DNA from: Drosophila miranda
Lineage: Eukaryota > Arthropoda > Insecta > Diptera > Drosophilidae
DNA length: 64,000 bases
Assembly: GCF_003369915.1 (NCBI RefSeq)
Contig: NW_022881603.1
Coordinates: 24,350,264-24,414,263 of the forward strand
Reading direction: 5' to 3'
Each line of letters starts with the position of its first letter. Positions within the stretch are counted from its first letter, which is position 1. The notes under the pieces were generated by a model. That model was not told the DNA's origin and did no database searches. It was given only the letters and a program-made list of their open reading frames with translations. The position numbers were made by a program, and so were the translations under genes. Shown one piece after another: positions 22,901 to 33,631 of the stretch.

Positions 22901-24372
22901 CTTTTTCTGGGTACATCTCAATACCGTTCCTTTCTGTTAGTTTGAGAGCCAAAATACTTCACGCGTTCCGCTGATAGGAAATGTCAGTGACTTTTCTGCC
23001 TTGAATAATGAGAGCCTGCTCTACGGCAACGAGTCTTATGCCAATGGTTCGCTCACGAGTCTGGAGACAGTGCCAGTGCCAGGGAACCACCATGACGGCT
23101 TTCATTCCGCCGCCTCTGAGTACTTCAAGTGAGTAGTGGTCTCCAGTTAAATGATAAATTTAATTTATAATCTCCGGGATCTCTTCACTCTCAGCCGCTA
23201 CATACTGGAGCTGAATCAGAGCGAGGGCATCCACGACCTGGGCGCCATTAAGTGGGACATGGCACTGTGCCTGTTGATTGTCTATCTAATCTGCTACTTC
23301 TCTCTGTGGAAGGGCATAAGCACGTCGGGCAAGGTTGTGTGGTTTACGGCACTGTTCCCCTACGTGGTGCTGCTCATCCTTTTGATCAGGGGTCTCACTC
23401 CCCCTGGATCGTTCCTGGGCATTCAGTACTATCTCACGCCCAACTTCAGTGCCATCTACAAGGCTGAGGTGTGGGTCGATGCTGCCACTCAGGTGTTTTT
23501 CTCCTTGGGCCCTGGTTTTGGGGTGCTGTTGGCTTATGCCTCCTATAACAAGTACCATAATAATGTGTACAAGTAAGTTAAACTTCGAATGGGGATAAGT
23601 GGTATCCTTTTACAAATACGTATTCCTTATTCTTCCACAGAGATGCTCTGCTAACTAGTTTCATCAACTCGGCCACCAGTTTCATTGCCGGGTTTGTGAT
23701 ATTCTCCGTTTTGGGTTACATGGCCCATACTCTCGGCGTACGGATCGAGGATGTGGCCACTGAGGGTCCTGGCCTGGTGTTCGTCGTCTACCCGGCGGCC
23801 ATTGCTACCATGCCGGCTAGCACTTTCTGGGCTCTGATATTCTTCATGATGCTGCTTACGCTGGGACTCGATAGTTCGGTAAGAAAATTCCCTAAATACA
23901 GCCTGTCTAGTGGTAACGTCTTTTCTCTCAGTTTGTTGGATCGGAGGCCATTATCACCGCTCTGAGCGATGAGTTCCCCAAGATACGGATGAACCGTGAG
24001 CTGTTCGTGGCCGGTCTGTTCTCGCTGTACTTTGTGGTAGGACTGGCCAGCTGCACCCAAGGCGGCTTCTACTTTTTCCATCTCCTTGACCGCTATGCCG
24101 CTGGGTACTCGATTCTGGTGGCCGTGTTCTTTGAGGCGATCGCTGTGTCCTGGATCTATGGCACCAACCGTTTCAGCGAGGACATACGCGACATGATTGG
24201 CTTCCCCCCGGGCAGATACTGGCAGGGGTGCTGGCGCTTTTTGGCGCCCATCTTTCTGCTGTTCATCACGGTTTACGGGCTCATGGGCTACGAGCCGCTG
24301 ACTTATAGCGACTATGTCTATCCCAGTTGGGCCAACGCGCTGGGCTGGTGCATAACAGGCTCCTCGGTGATC
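19955..24372 (+). pseudogene. DAT: Sodium-dependent dopamine transporter DAT (fumin), C-terminally truncated
   Basis: Seven coding exons: 19955-20135, 22528-22662, 22721-22875, 22941-23128, 23195-23572, 23641-23878 and 23932-24372. All introns are GT-AG and all phases agree, giving 572 residues against about 631 in D. melanogaster. DAT is an SLC6 plasma-membrane carrier that returns synaptic dopamine with Na+ and Cl-. Seen are the N-terminal MSPTGH start, TM1 with [21 protein letters not shown] (split by intron 1 of 2.4 kb), the glycosylated, Asn-rich second extracellular loop in exon 4, and TM3-TM11. The frame leaves DAT at 24372, within GSSVI in the region of TM12, and enters a Helitron, ending 39 foreign codons later at 24487-24489. 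TM12 and the cytoplasmic tail are gone, and no remaining DAT exon was found up to 33 kb. One conserved glycine is also changed to valine in exon 7. Confidence 0.92.
20136..22527 (+). other. DAT intron 1 (2.4 kb)
   Basis: Splits a glycine codon in TM1 and runs from GTAAGT to TTTTTTCAG. It holds no recognisable transposon, in contrast with the surrounding DNA, and no supported coding frame. AT-rich with TATATATA stretches near 21780-21860. Confidence 0.75.
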
Positions 24373-25452
24373 ACGCAACTCTACATTTATACCCGATACT
24401 TAGTCAGTATGGCTCTCCTCCGGCAGACGCCGCTAATATTAAACGACACGACAAAGAGTGCGTGCGAGAGAGACAGAAAATCAGTCTGAGCGTGACGTCG
24501 GGCGCTGCGTAGCCACTGCAAATTGATTTGTTCCTATTCGCTCTAAAAATGATCTGATCTGATCCAGATTCAGCAATCTGATAGATATGGTCATTATCTA
24601 TGATTCTGCGTTTTTAGTTTTCTCGAATGTCCAATATTGTGGATGCAACAGATTTTCGTCCTTTGTGTGGGCGGAAAAGGGTGGGGCGAAATTTTGAGAT
24701 ACACGTTTTATAGTAAGATCTAACAGGAGTGCGGATACCAAATTTGGTTACTCTAGCCTTAATAGTCTCTGAGATTTTTGAATATCCCCAGATTTTCGTC
24801 CTTTGCGGGGGCGGAAGGGGGTGTGGCGAAATTTTGAAACAAACTCGTCTCGGTCCGATATATTAGGAGTGAGGATACCAAATTTGGTTGCTCTAGCTTT
24901 TGTAGTCTCTGAGATCTAGGCGCTAATGTTTTCCTCTAAGCAAAGCCGCCTATGCTACGTGTGTGTTAGAGAGAGACAGGGCGAGAAAAAATGAAATTGT
25001 TTTCTTGATGCTGGCTATAATAATAATACGATCCAATTCAGATTCCGCAGTCTTAAAGATATGGTCATTCTCTACAATTCTACGTTTTTGGTTTTCTCAT
25101 ATCTTTAAAATTGTGGATGCCACAGATTTTCGCCTTTTGTGGGGGCGGAAGTGGGTGGGGCAAAGTTTTGAAATATTCTTGTAGCTGTGACATATCACAG
25201 AAGTCTGGATCCAAAACATCGTTGCTCTCGCTCTTATAGTCTTTGAGCACTAGGCGCTGAAGGGGACGGACAGACGGACAGAAGGACGGACGGACAGACG
25301 GACAGACAGACATGGCTCAATCGACTCGGCTATTGATGCTGATCAAGAATACTTTTTGGGGTCGGAAACGATTCCTTCTGGACGTTACACACATCCACTT
25401 TTACCACAAATCTAATATACCCCAATACTCATTTTGAGTATCGGGTATAAAA
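24373..25452 (+). mobile_element. Helitron H2, 5'-truncated, joined to DAT exon 7
   Basis: Begins inside the element (CGCAACTCTACATTTATACCCG), so the first ~45 bp are missing, and ends with the usual hairpin and CGGGTATAAAA. The next 59 bp (25453-25511) are non-repeat DNA, perhaps the original DAT 3' flank. Replacement of the DAT end with loss of both the Helitron 5' end and the last DAT codons points to a deletion at the junction. Confidence 0.85.
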
Positions 25453-25511
25453 AGGAAAGCAAAAGCAAAAACAGAAGCTGCTCCAAACCATAAGTGTTAT
25501 AAGTATATACA

Positions 25512-25846
25512 TGTAAGAAGGAGTGGGCCAGCTGGCCTATTGAGGGGGCAGCGGAGATAAGCAACAGCAGTAATAACAGCAGCAGAGGAACAGCTGATTA
25601 GCAGCAACAGCAGTAGTAACAGCAGCAGCAACAGCAGTAGTAACAGTAGCAGATCAACAGCGGACAGAGAAGAAGAGGAACCGAGCGAAGCAGTGAAAAG
25701 GAGAGAACAGCAGCATACGGACGCGACTCAGGCAGCAGCAGAAAATCAGCAGAAATAAGCCGTAACATTAAGAACTTTTGTAAGCACACATACCAGGCCA
25801 CCGCAATAATAATACGAATAAACAATACTCTAAATAATATCTTACA
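25512..25846 (+). repeat. 5' LTR, CAG-LTR element copy 2
   Basis: 335-bp form, TGTAAG to CTTACA. Near-identical to 13526-13860. The leader starts with TTTGGGGGCTCAACC, the probable primer-binding site, for which I could not assign a tRNA. Confidence 0.85.
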
Positions 25847-26100
25847 TTTGGGGGCTCAACCAGTCGCGTACTGCCTGTGTAAAGTGGAAAAAATCAAAAA
25901 TTGTGTGTCTCATGTCTCAGAAGCCGTCAGCAGACGAAGCGAGACGGAAAAGCAAAAATTCGGTGCAAAAAAACTGCGCATTAGATTCTCAGAAGCCGCA
26001 AGCAGAGGAAGCGAGACAGCGAGTGGGTGAAAAGAAGAACCGAGAAAAAAGGGTTGTTTCAAGCCGGCTGCCCACAAGAGTATTGTGCAGTAGAATTATA

Positions 26101-26727
26101 ATGGAAAATACAAGTGGACCACCAGCCGGGAATATGCAGCAAAACGCGAACGAGGAAGCGATGGGGTCAACACTCCTAGAAGAAAACACACAGACGCTCC
26201 AACAGCTGGTTCAACTGCTCTCGATGAAAATAAATGCTGATGAAATATACAAGAAAAATGATGCAAAGCTGGTAGTGGAAAATTTTGCCAAAATTATTAC
26301 AGAATTCAACGGAGAAAATATGTGGGTACAGCAGTGGTTTATTAACTTCGAGCTAAACGCTGAAGCATACGGACTAAATGACAAACAAAAATACCTGCAA
26401 GCCCGAGCAAAAATGACAGGTACAGCCGCTCTTTTTCTCGAGTCCACAGCAGTGTATGAGTACGGCCAATTGCGTCACCAACTTTTACAGGAGTTTGAGT
26501 GTGAGCGTTTATGCAGTGCGCAAATTCACAATCAATTGTCTATGCGAGTGAAAATGTTAGGCGAAAGTTTTCACGAATATATACTACAGATGAAACGCAT
26601 TGCTGCACGTGGGACAACAGACACGGAGTCGGTGATTCGATACATTGTCGACGGACTGAATTTAAACGAGGGGGAACGTTGTGAGTTGCTGCGGACACCG
26701 CAACTCTACAGTTATACCCGATACTAA
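26101..26727 (+). pseudogene. gag of copy 2, interrupted by Helitron H3
   Basis: 188 gag codons from the ATG at 26101, then about 20 codons read from the Helitron 5' end to the stop at 26725-26727. The gag frame resumes after the Helitron at about 27774. Differs from copy 1 by a few substitutions, for example Asp to Tyr near 26247. Confidence 0.75.
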
Positions 26728-27773
26728 GTCAGTATGGCTCTCTCCGGCAGACGCCGCTAATATTAAACGACACGACAAAGAGTGCGTGCGAGAGAGACAG
26801 AAAATCAGTCTGAGCGTGACGTCGGGCGCTGTGTAGCCACTGCAAATTGATTTGTTCCTATTGGCTATAAAAATGATCTGATCTGATCCAGATTCAGCAA
26901 TCTGATAGATATGGTCATTATCTATGATTCTGCGTTTTTAGTTTTCTCGAATGTGCAATATTGTGGTTGCAACAGATTTTCGTCCTTTGTGTGGGCGGAA
27001 GGGGTGGGGCGAAATTTTGAGATACACGTTTTATAGTAAGATCTAACAGGAGTGCGGATAACAATAACAAAATCTAGCCTTAATAGTCTCTGAGATTTTT
27101 TAACATCCCCAGATTTTCGTCCTTTGCGGGGGCGGAAGGGGGTGTGGCGAAATTTTGAAACAAACTCGTCTCGGTCCGATATATTAGGAGTGTGGATACC
27201 AAATTTGGTTGCTCTAGCTTTTGTAGTCTCTGAGATCTAGGCGCTAATGTTTTACTCTAAGCAAAGCCGCCTATGCTACGTGCGGGTTAGAGAGAGACAG
27301 GGCGAGAAAAAATGAAATTGTTTTCTTGATGCTGGCTATAATAATGATACGATCCAATTCAGATTCCGCAGTCTTAAAGATATGGTCATTCTCTACAATT
27401 CTACGTTTTTGGTTTTCTCATATCTTTAAAATTGTGGATGCCACAGATTTTCGCCCTTTGTGGGGGCGGAAGTGGGTGGGGCAAAGTTTTGAAATATTCT
27501 TGTAGCAGTGACATATCACAGAAGTCTGGATCCAAAACATCGTTGCTCTCGCTCTTATAGTCTTTGAGCACTAGGCGCTGAAGGGGACGGACAGACGGAC
27601 AGAAGGACGGACGGACAGACGGACAGACAGACATGGCTCAATCGACTCGGCTATTGATGCTGATCAAGAATACTTTTTGGGGTCGGAAACGATTCCTTCT
27701 GGACGTTACACACATCCACTTTAACCACAAATCTAATATACCCCAATACTCATTTTGAGTATCGGGTATAAAA
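26665..27773 (+). mobile_element. Helitron H3, nested in gag
   Basis: Complete element from AACGAGG to CGGGTATAAA. The uninterrupted target is visible in the other copy at 14320-14340 (GAATTTAAAAACGGATTATAAG compared with the two junctions here), so both ends are defined to within a few bases. No target duplication is needed, as expected for Helitrons. Confidence 0.88.
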
Positions 27774-30013
27774 CGGATTATAAGTACACCTTGTATGGAT
27801 GCAGCTCATACAAGCAGCTGCGAGAGAAGTACGAAATCTACGAAAGAACGCTCGCGGTTGATGGGGGTTTGGCCCCGAAACAAAAAGACTCACAGCCGTT
27901 CGGAAAGAAGTCCAATTTCACCAAATATGAAAGGAAGCAACACTGCTACAATTGTGGATCCCAGGAGCATCTACGCAAGGATTGCCGAGCTGCATTAAAG
28001 TGTTTCCGCTGCAATCAGACTGGACACATGTCTAAGGATTGTCCGAGTGCTGCTGCCGTAAACGTTGCATATGAGGAAAAACGCCTGAAGTCTCTTAAAA
28101 TTAACGACGTGCAAGTCAAGGGGCTCATAGACACCGGTGCAGATGTTTCCCTATTAAAGATGTCAGTGTTCGGCAAAATGAGTGGTATCCATCTGCAAGC
28201 CAGTTCGTCAACTTTGAGGGGACTTGGAAACAACATCACACGCTCCGCTGGGCAGTTTACGGCAGAAGTGGAGATCGACGGAATGCGACTGGCACACAAA
28301 TTCCTTGTGGTGGCCGATCATGCCGTCGGATGCGAATTGTTGCTTGGACACGACTTTATATCCAAGTTCACAATGACATCAACGCCAGGAGGATATAAGT
28401 TTTCTCCCCTGCCAGGGGTCAACGTGGTCGAAGCAAATACTGACATAAACATTCCATCGCAGTTCAGAGATGCCGTCCAATCAATGATTCAGGACTTTAC
28501 TGAAAAGAAGCAGACTGCAGTGTGCCCGATCATGCTGAAGATCGTACCGGACGAGAAAATAGCGCCGTTTCGACATTCGCCAAGTCGAGTGGCCATCAGC
28601 GAAGCCGACGTTGTCAAGCAGCAGATCGATGAATGGGCCAACGCTGGGATAATACGACGCTCATCGTCAAATTTCGCCAGTCGGACTGTAATTGTCAAGA
28701 AAAAGGATGGGAGCAGCCGGGTCTGCGTGGACTATCGTCAGTTGAACAAGATGGTCTTGAAAGATTGCTTTCCCGTTCCAATCGTTGAAGAGGTGCTGGA
28801 AAAACTGGAAAATGCTAGGGTGTTCACCATCATGGACTTAGAAAATTGGTTTTTCCACGTTCCTGTGGAAGAAAGCAGCAAAAAATATACGGCGTTCATA
28901 ACGAAGGAAGGCCTCTTTGAGTTCAACCGTGCGCCTATCGGTTTTTGCAATTCGCCAGCAGTTTTCATCCGTTTTATAAGTTTTGTATTTCAAAACCTTA
29001 TAAATGAAAAAATTCTTGACCTGTACATGGACGATATCGTTATACACGCTGAAACCGCCGACGAATGCCTGGGAAAGCTGAAGAAGGTTTTTGATGCAGC
29101 AGCTGACTACGGGCTGAAGATGAAGTGGAAGAAGTGCCGATTTCTGCAGTCGACCATTACATTTTTGGGTCATCAAGTTGGCGGAGGGGAAATCAAGCCT
29201 GGATTGGAGAAAACCAAAGCCGTCAGCAAGTTACCGATGCCGAAAAACATAAAGGCTGTGCAGTCGTTTTTAGGATTAACTGGGTTTTTCCGTAAATTCA
29301 TAAGAAACTATTCGCTAATCGCCAAAGCACTGACCAATCTGCTGCGAAAAGATGTCCCATTTAAAATGAGTATGGAGGAGCAGCAGGCGTTCGCTACATT
29401 AAAGGAAGCATTGGTGAAAGAGCCGGTCTTGAAACTTTATCGCAGGAATGCAAAAACCGAGATACACACTGATGCGTCAAAGGACGGGTTTGCAGCAGCG
29501 TTGTTACAATGGCACGAAGGACAATTGCATCCGATCTTATTCTGGAGTAAGAAAACCTCGGAGTCTGAAGCACGACAGCATAGCTATATACAGGAAGCCA
29601 AAGCAATTTTCCTAGCGTGCAAAAAATTTCGTCAGTACATACTTGGAACCAACTTTAAGCTCGTAACGGATTGCGCTGCTTTCAAGCAAACGTTAAGCAA
29701 GAAGGACGTTCCGCGGGATGTAGCCCAATGGGTCCTGTACTTGCAGGACTACGACTTTGAAGTGGAACACAGACCAGGAGAACGGCTGAAGCATGTGGAT
29801 TGCCTGAGTAGGTACCCAATTGATGTCATGATGGTATCTTCGGAAGTCACAGCAAGAATTAAGAAAGCCCAGCAGGAGGATACGATGATCAAAGCAGTTT
29901 CCGAAATTTTGAAAAGTAAACCATATGACAACTTTAAGTTGAAGGCTGGTCTCGTATACAAAGTGGTGCAAGGCACGGACTTGCTGGCTATACCGAAGTC
30001 ATTAGAAAAATAA
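27755..30013 (+). pseudogene. Knuckles-protease-RT-RNase H part of pol, copy 2
   Basis: A 752-codon frame whose first few codons are Helitron DNA. Two CCHC knuckles lie at 27946-28040, protease DTGAD at about 28131 and RT with YMDD at 29024-29035. RNase H (HTDASKDGF near 29465) is followed by the HEAHAPGERL-like basic tail (29765-29810). The frame ends with TAA at 30011-30013 where copy 1 has GAA (16399-16401), so the integrase is cut off by one substitution. Confidence 0.85.
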
Positions 30014-31079
30014 ATAATAACCGACGCTCACAACGCAGGACACTTTGCCGCTCAAAAAACAATGCATACCGTACAGCAGAGCTATTGGATTCCACATCTG
30101 GAAGGAAAAGTAATGCAGATCATAGGAAACTGTATGAAATGTATAATCTACAACAAAAAGCTTGGCAAAAAAAGAGGGATTTCTACATCAAATTGACAAA
30201 GGATCACAGCCGCTGTATACTATACACGTGTATCACCTTGGGCCTATGGATGCTACTTCAAAGCAGTACAAGTACATCTTCGCAATGCTTGATAGCTTCA
30301 GTAAGTTCGTATGGATGTATCCCACAAAAACAACAGGAGCAGACGAAGTTCTCAAGAAGTTAAGGGAGTGGTCTGATGTATTTGGTAATCCGGCACGCAT
30401 AGTAAGCGATCGTGGAGCAGCATTTACATCTTCAAGCTTTGAGGAGTTTGTCAAGGAAAAGAACATCGAACACATATGGAGCACCACAGGGGTACCAAGA
30501 GGAAACGGACAAATTGAACGCGTAAACCGATCTATTCTGAGCATCATTTCCAAATTGTCGGAGGAACCTGGAAGATGGTATAAGTTCGTACCGCGAGTTC
30601 AGAGGGCTATTAACAGCACTGTTCATGTGTCTACAAAGCGTTGCTGATTGTGCCTGTCGATCGGGGTAAAAATGCGTTGTGGACCGGATAGCGACATACT
30701 TCAGCTAATAGAAAAAGAGATGGTTGATAATTTTGAAGACGAGAGGCAAAAGATGCGACAAGAGGCAAAAGAAAATATTCAGCAGGCCCAGGACAGATAC
30801 AAGGAACAATTCGATAAAAAGCGGAAATGCGAATACGGATACAAGGTCGGAGATCTCGTAGCCATACGTAGAAAACAATTTGTAACCGGAAGAAAGATGG
30901 CCAGCGAATTCTTAGGACCATACGAAATAACCAACGTGAAACGAGGCGGACGCTATAATGTTCGGAAGGCAGCAGACGTCGAAGGACCAAGCCATACGAC
31001 CACAAGCAATGATAACATGAAACTATGGAGCTTCTCTGTAGAAAAGGAGGACGCATGGTCATCAGGGACTGATGACTAA
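30014..31079 (+). pseudogene. Integrase and C-terminal tail of pol, copy 2
   Basis: Continues the pol sequence past the nonsense codon: HHCC finger around 30030-30160 and the DDE core with SDRGAAF near 30405 and the glutamate in GNGQIERVNR near 30505. A frame change near 30645 (a small replacement relative to 17030-17045) separates the core from the GPY-type tail that ends at 31077-31079. Two further small lesions make it non-functional. Confidence 0.75.
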
Positions 31080-31093
31080 TCAGGATGACCGAG

Positions 31094-31483
31094 TGTAAGA
31101 AGGAGTGGGCCAGCTGGCCTATTGAGGGGGCAGCGGAGATAAGCAACAGCAGTAATAACAGCAGCAGAGGAACAGCTGATTAGCAGCAACAGCAGCAGAG
31201 ACAGCAGTAATAACAGCAGCAGAGGAACAGCTGATTAGCAGCAACAGCAGTAGTAACAGCAGCAGCAACAGCAGTAGTAACAGCAGCAGATCAACAGCGG
31301 ACAGAGAAGAAGAGGAACCGAGCGAAGCAGTGAAAAGGAGAGAACAGCAGCATACGGACGCGACTCAAGCAGCAGCAGAAAGTCAGCAGAAATAAGCCGT
31401 AACATTAAGAACTTTTGTAAGCACACATACCAGGCCACCGCAATAATAATACGAATAAACAATACTCTAAATAATATCTTACA
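31094..31483 (+). repeat. 3' LTR, CAG-LTR element copy 2
   Basis: 390 bp, TGTAAG to CTTACA, followed by TACA. Contains one more repeat unit than its partner LTR. Confidence 0.85.
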
Positions 31484-32713
31484 TACATATATATTGTATG
31501 TAGATATATGTAGATAATACCACTACCAATACGAAAAGCACGCCAAACTGTCCTCTAACCAAAACCCTCAAGATATTAGAAATTGTGCGAGAAATCAAAG
31601 TCCTGCACCAATGCCAAGGGAATTAAAGACACGATCCTTGCTCAGCTCTCAGCAGATTGGGCACAATATCTGTACATACACAAACAGTAGATGATGTAAA
31701 AGCTTTAAACACATTAGAGGATCTCTCATCGAACTGAAGCATACGCTGACACAGTGGAACCACAAAATCCCTTCAAACAGCCATGATGGCTTAAAGCAGC
31801 CATTTTAAAACATCAATTGGAAGTTATACCATCCCGAAGTCAGTGTTCAGTTCTGTATATAGACTTTTGATATGTTATTGGTTTTCTTTAAAGATTCTTC
31901 ACACTGAAGCAGAACCGACAGCCATTGGTTTTGCTTCAATTTGTTGAAATAAATTATTAAACTTTCAGTTACCGAAATAACTGAATCGTGTTTAAAGTTC
32001 TGGGTGGGTTATTTATACGACCCCTATGGGTTCACGAAAGATATCAACTTTGCGGAGTGTGAAAACATCTTTATCATAATAATGCCCCCATTAAAGCATT
32101 CAAGATCCGCTTCTAGTTTAGATATTAGGGTCTTTTATTTCAATTTGAATGCGTTTCATTTGTTGTATAATTAATTAATTTAGTAACGCGTGAAATTAAA
32201 TAGGTAACCATAACAGAACCAACTTAAATGGTGGCTTTATGGAAGACATTTATCAAGCAGCGCAGTTCTTGCTAAAAATCCAACTCTTTCTCTGAGAATT
32301 GAGGCAATAAGGTAAATATTATCGTTTATAAATGTATGCATGTATGTTTGTATGATGTATAATGGGTATTCCATACAGCACTATTCAAGCCTTTGCATTA
32401 AAAATATATGTGTACGATTAGTTGTGGATAAGAGATATCTGGATCTCCCTAGTAAGAGTTATTGATATTGACGGTAATTTGCGGTGTAATGCGGATTACG
32501 TATGTTGGTCGGGTTTGTTTTACATAAGTTATGGGATAATGTGCACCTATTTTGATATTGTTTAATTTTGCTGTTCTTTACGTTGATACTTCAGTTATGA
32601 CATAGTTTGTGTGGATGATATAGATCGGATTCTAACCCAGTTGAGCTAAGCATATGTATGTACAATAAATACTTTTGATTCTGATTATTAAGACTCGACT
32701 GTGGTCTTGATCG

Positions 32714-32734
32714 GATATATATATATATATATAT
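32714..32734. repeat. (AT)n microsatellite
   Basis: About ten AT units without interruption. Confidence 0.9.
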
Positions 32735-32916
32735 TTGCGGTATACATACATACAATACATAGTATCTATTCTGTTGCATCGATTACACGTATGTATATGC
32801 ATAAGCAACGTATAGTTCCATTACAATCTTCCCGCAGAAAGACACTTTCTGAATTGACAAATGCGCTAAGTGAGTGTCGGATGGATTCACTTAGCTGGCT
32901 TTTGAATAGATGTACT

Positions 32917-32955
32917 CGTAATCGTATTCGTATTCGTATTTGTATTCGTATAACA
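32917..32955. repeat. (CGTATT)n hexamer array
   Basis: Five to six imperfect units of CGTATT. Confidence 0.85.
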
Positions 32956-33259
32956 GTTATAAAATCTACATATGTAATTCGTATTACTGTCTGTGCATTG
33001 AGATTTGTTCGGTGGATGTTATATATTGTATATTATACATATATTGTATACATATATATTATGATATCTGCTATTACTTATTGTTTTGTAGAAAATAACA
33101 CTCAATCAATTGTTAAAGCATTGGTTTGTTTTTCGAAAATTAAATTTGTATTTAGAGCGCACAAAAAATTGAATTTCTTTCGATTTCGATTCAATTTCTT
33201 TAGAATTTTTGAAAAGTATTTCTAGAGATACATACATATCAATTACGGAATAAAGCCTT

Positions 33260-33631
33260 TGTGGAGATAATGTTTTTTATCCCCAATCGGCCGACTAATT
33301 ATTTCGAATTAAACAAAACTCGGCGCAGAAATAAAATTACGATATGTTCTTTAATGCGTGACATCCAAATTGCAAGTGTGGCTTGCCTGCCCTTTACATT
33401 GCCGCTCCGATCGCTAAGCGCAGCTTCGCTCGGCCGACGTCGGTAGGCAGACGCAAAGCGGAGATAGCGAAGAGCGAGCTGGCAGAGAGCGTTTAGCAGG
33501 GCAAGCAAGCGCAGAGCTTTAACAAACAAATGAGTGACATAGACATAAGTAACAAACAAAATAAGCGGCTGAGGGCCAAGAATTAGGTGCTATTTGGCAA
33601 GCAGCTAATCGGCTGGGTTCTGCTCCGAACA
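33260..33631 (-). repeat. 3' LTR of the BEL/Pao element
   Basis: 372 bp, paired with 39257-39628. Differences seen: ATTGCC against ATTTCC, and GAGTGAC against GAGAGAC. Confidence 0.9.

Larger units (their letters stand above)
25512..31483 (+). mobile_element. CAG-LTR Gypsy-type element, second complete copy, with nested Helitron
   Basis: LTRs are 25512-25846 (335 bp) and 31094-31483 (390 bp), flanked by TACA on both sides (25508-25511 and 31484-31487). The internal order is leader, gag (26101), Helitron H3 inside gag (26665-27773), knuckles-protease-RT-RNase H (to 30013), integrase and tail (to 31079). The two LTRs differ in repeat-unit number, so length is a poor age guide here. Confidence 0.85.
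31488..33254. other. Non-coding DNA between the DAT remnant and the BEL element
   Basis: AT-rich, with no gene recognised and no trace of the missing DAT C-terminus. Holds an (AT)n run at 32714-32734 and a hexamer array of TATTCG type at 32917-32955. Likely old DAT 3' flank. Confidence 0.5.

Noticed and set aside
22941..24372. First reading of this gene as the serotonin transporter SerT
   Set aside because: The MSPTGH N-terminus and the exon 4 loop match fly DAT, not SerT.
24373..24489. DAT extension of 39 codons as a new functional tail
   Set aside because: The codons are the start of a Helitron seen in nine places in the window. No selection is evident.
33299..33559. 86-codon frame in the BEL LTR
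   Set aside because: It occurs in both LTRs, lies in U3/R and lacks any domain.
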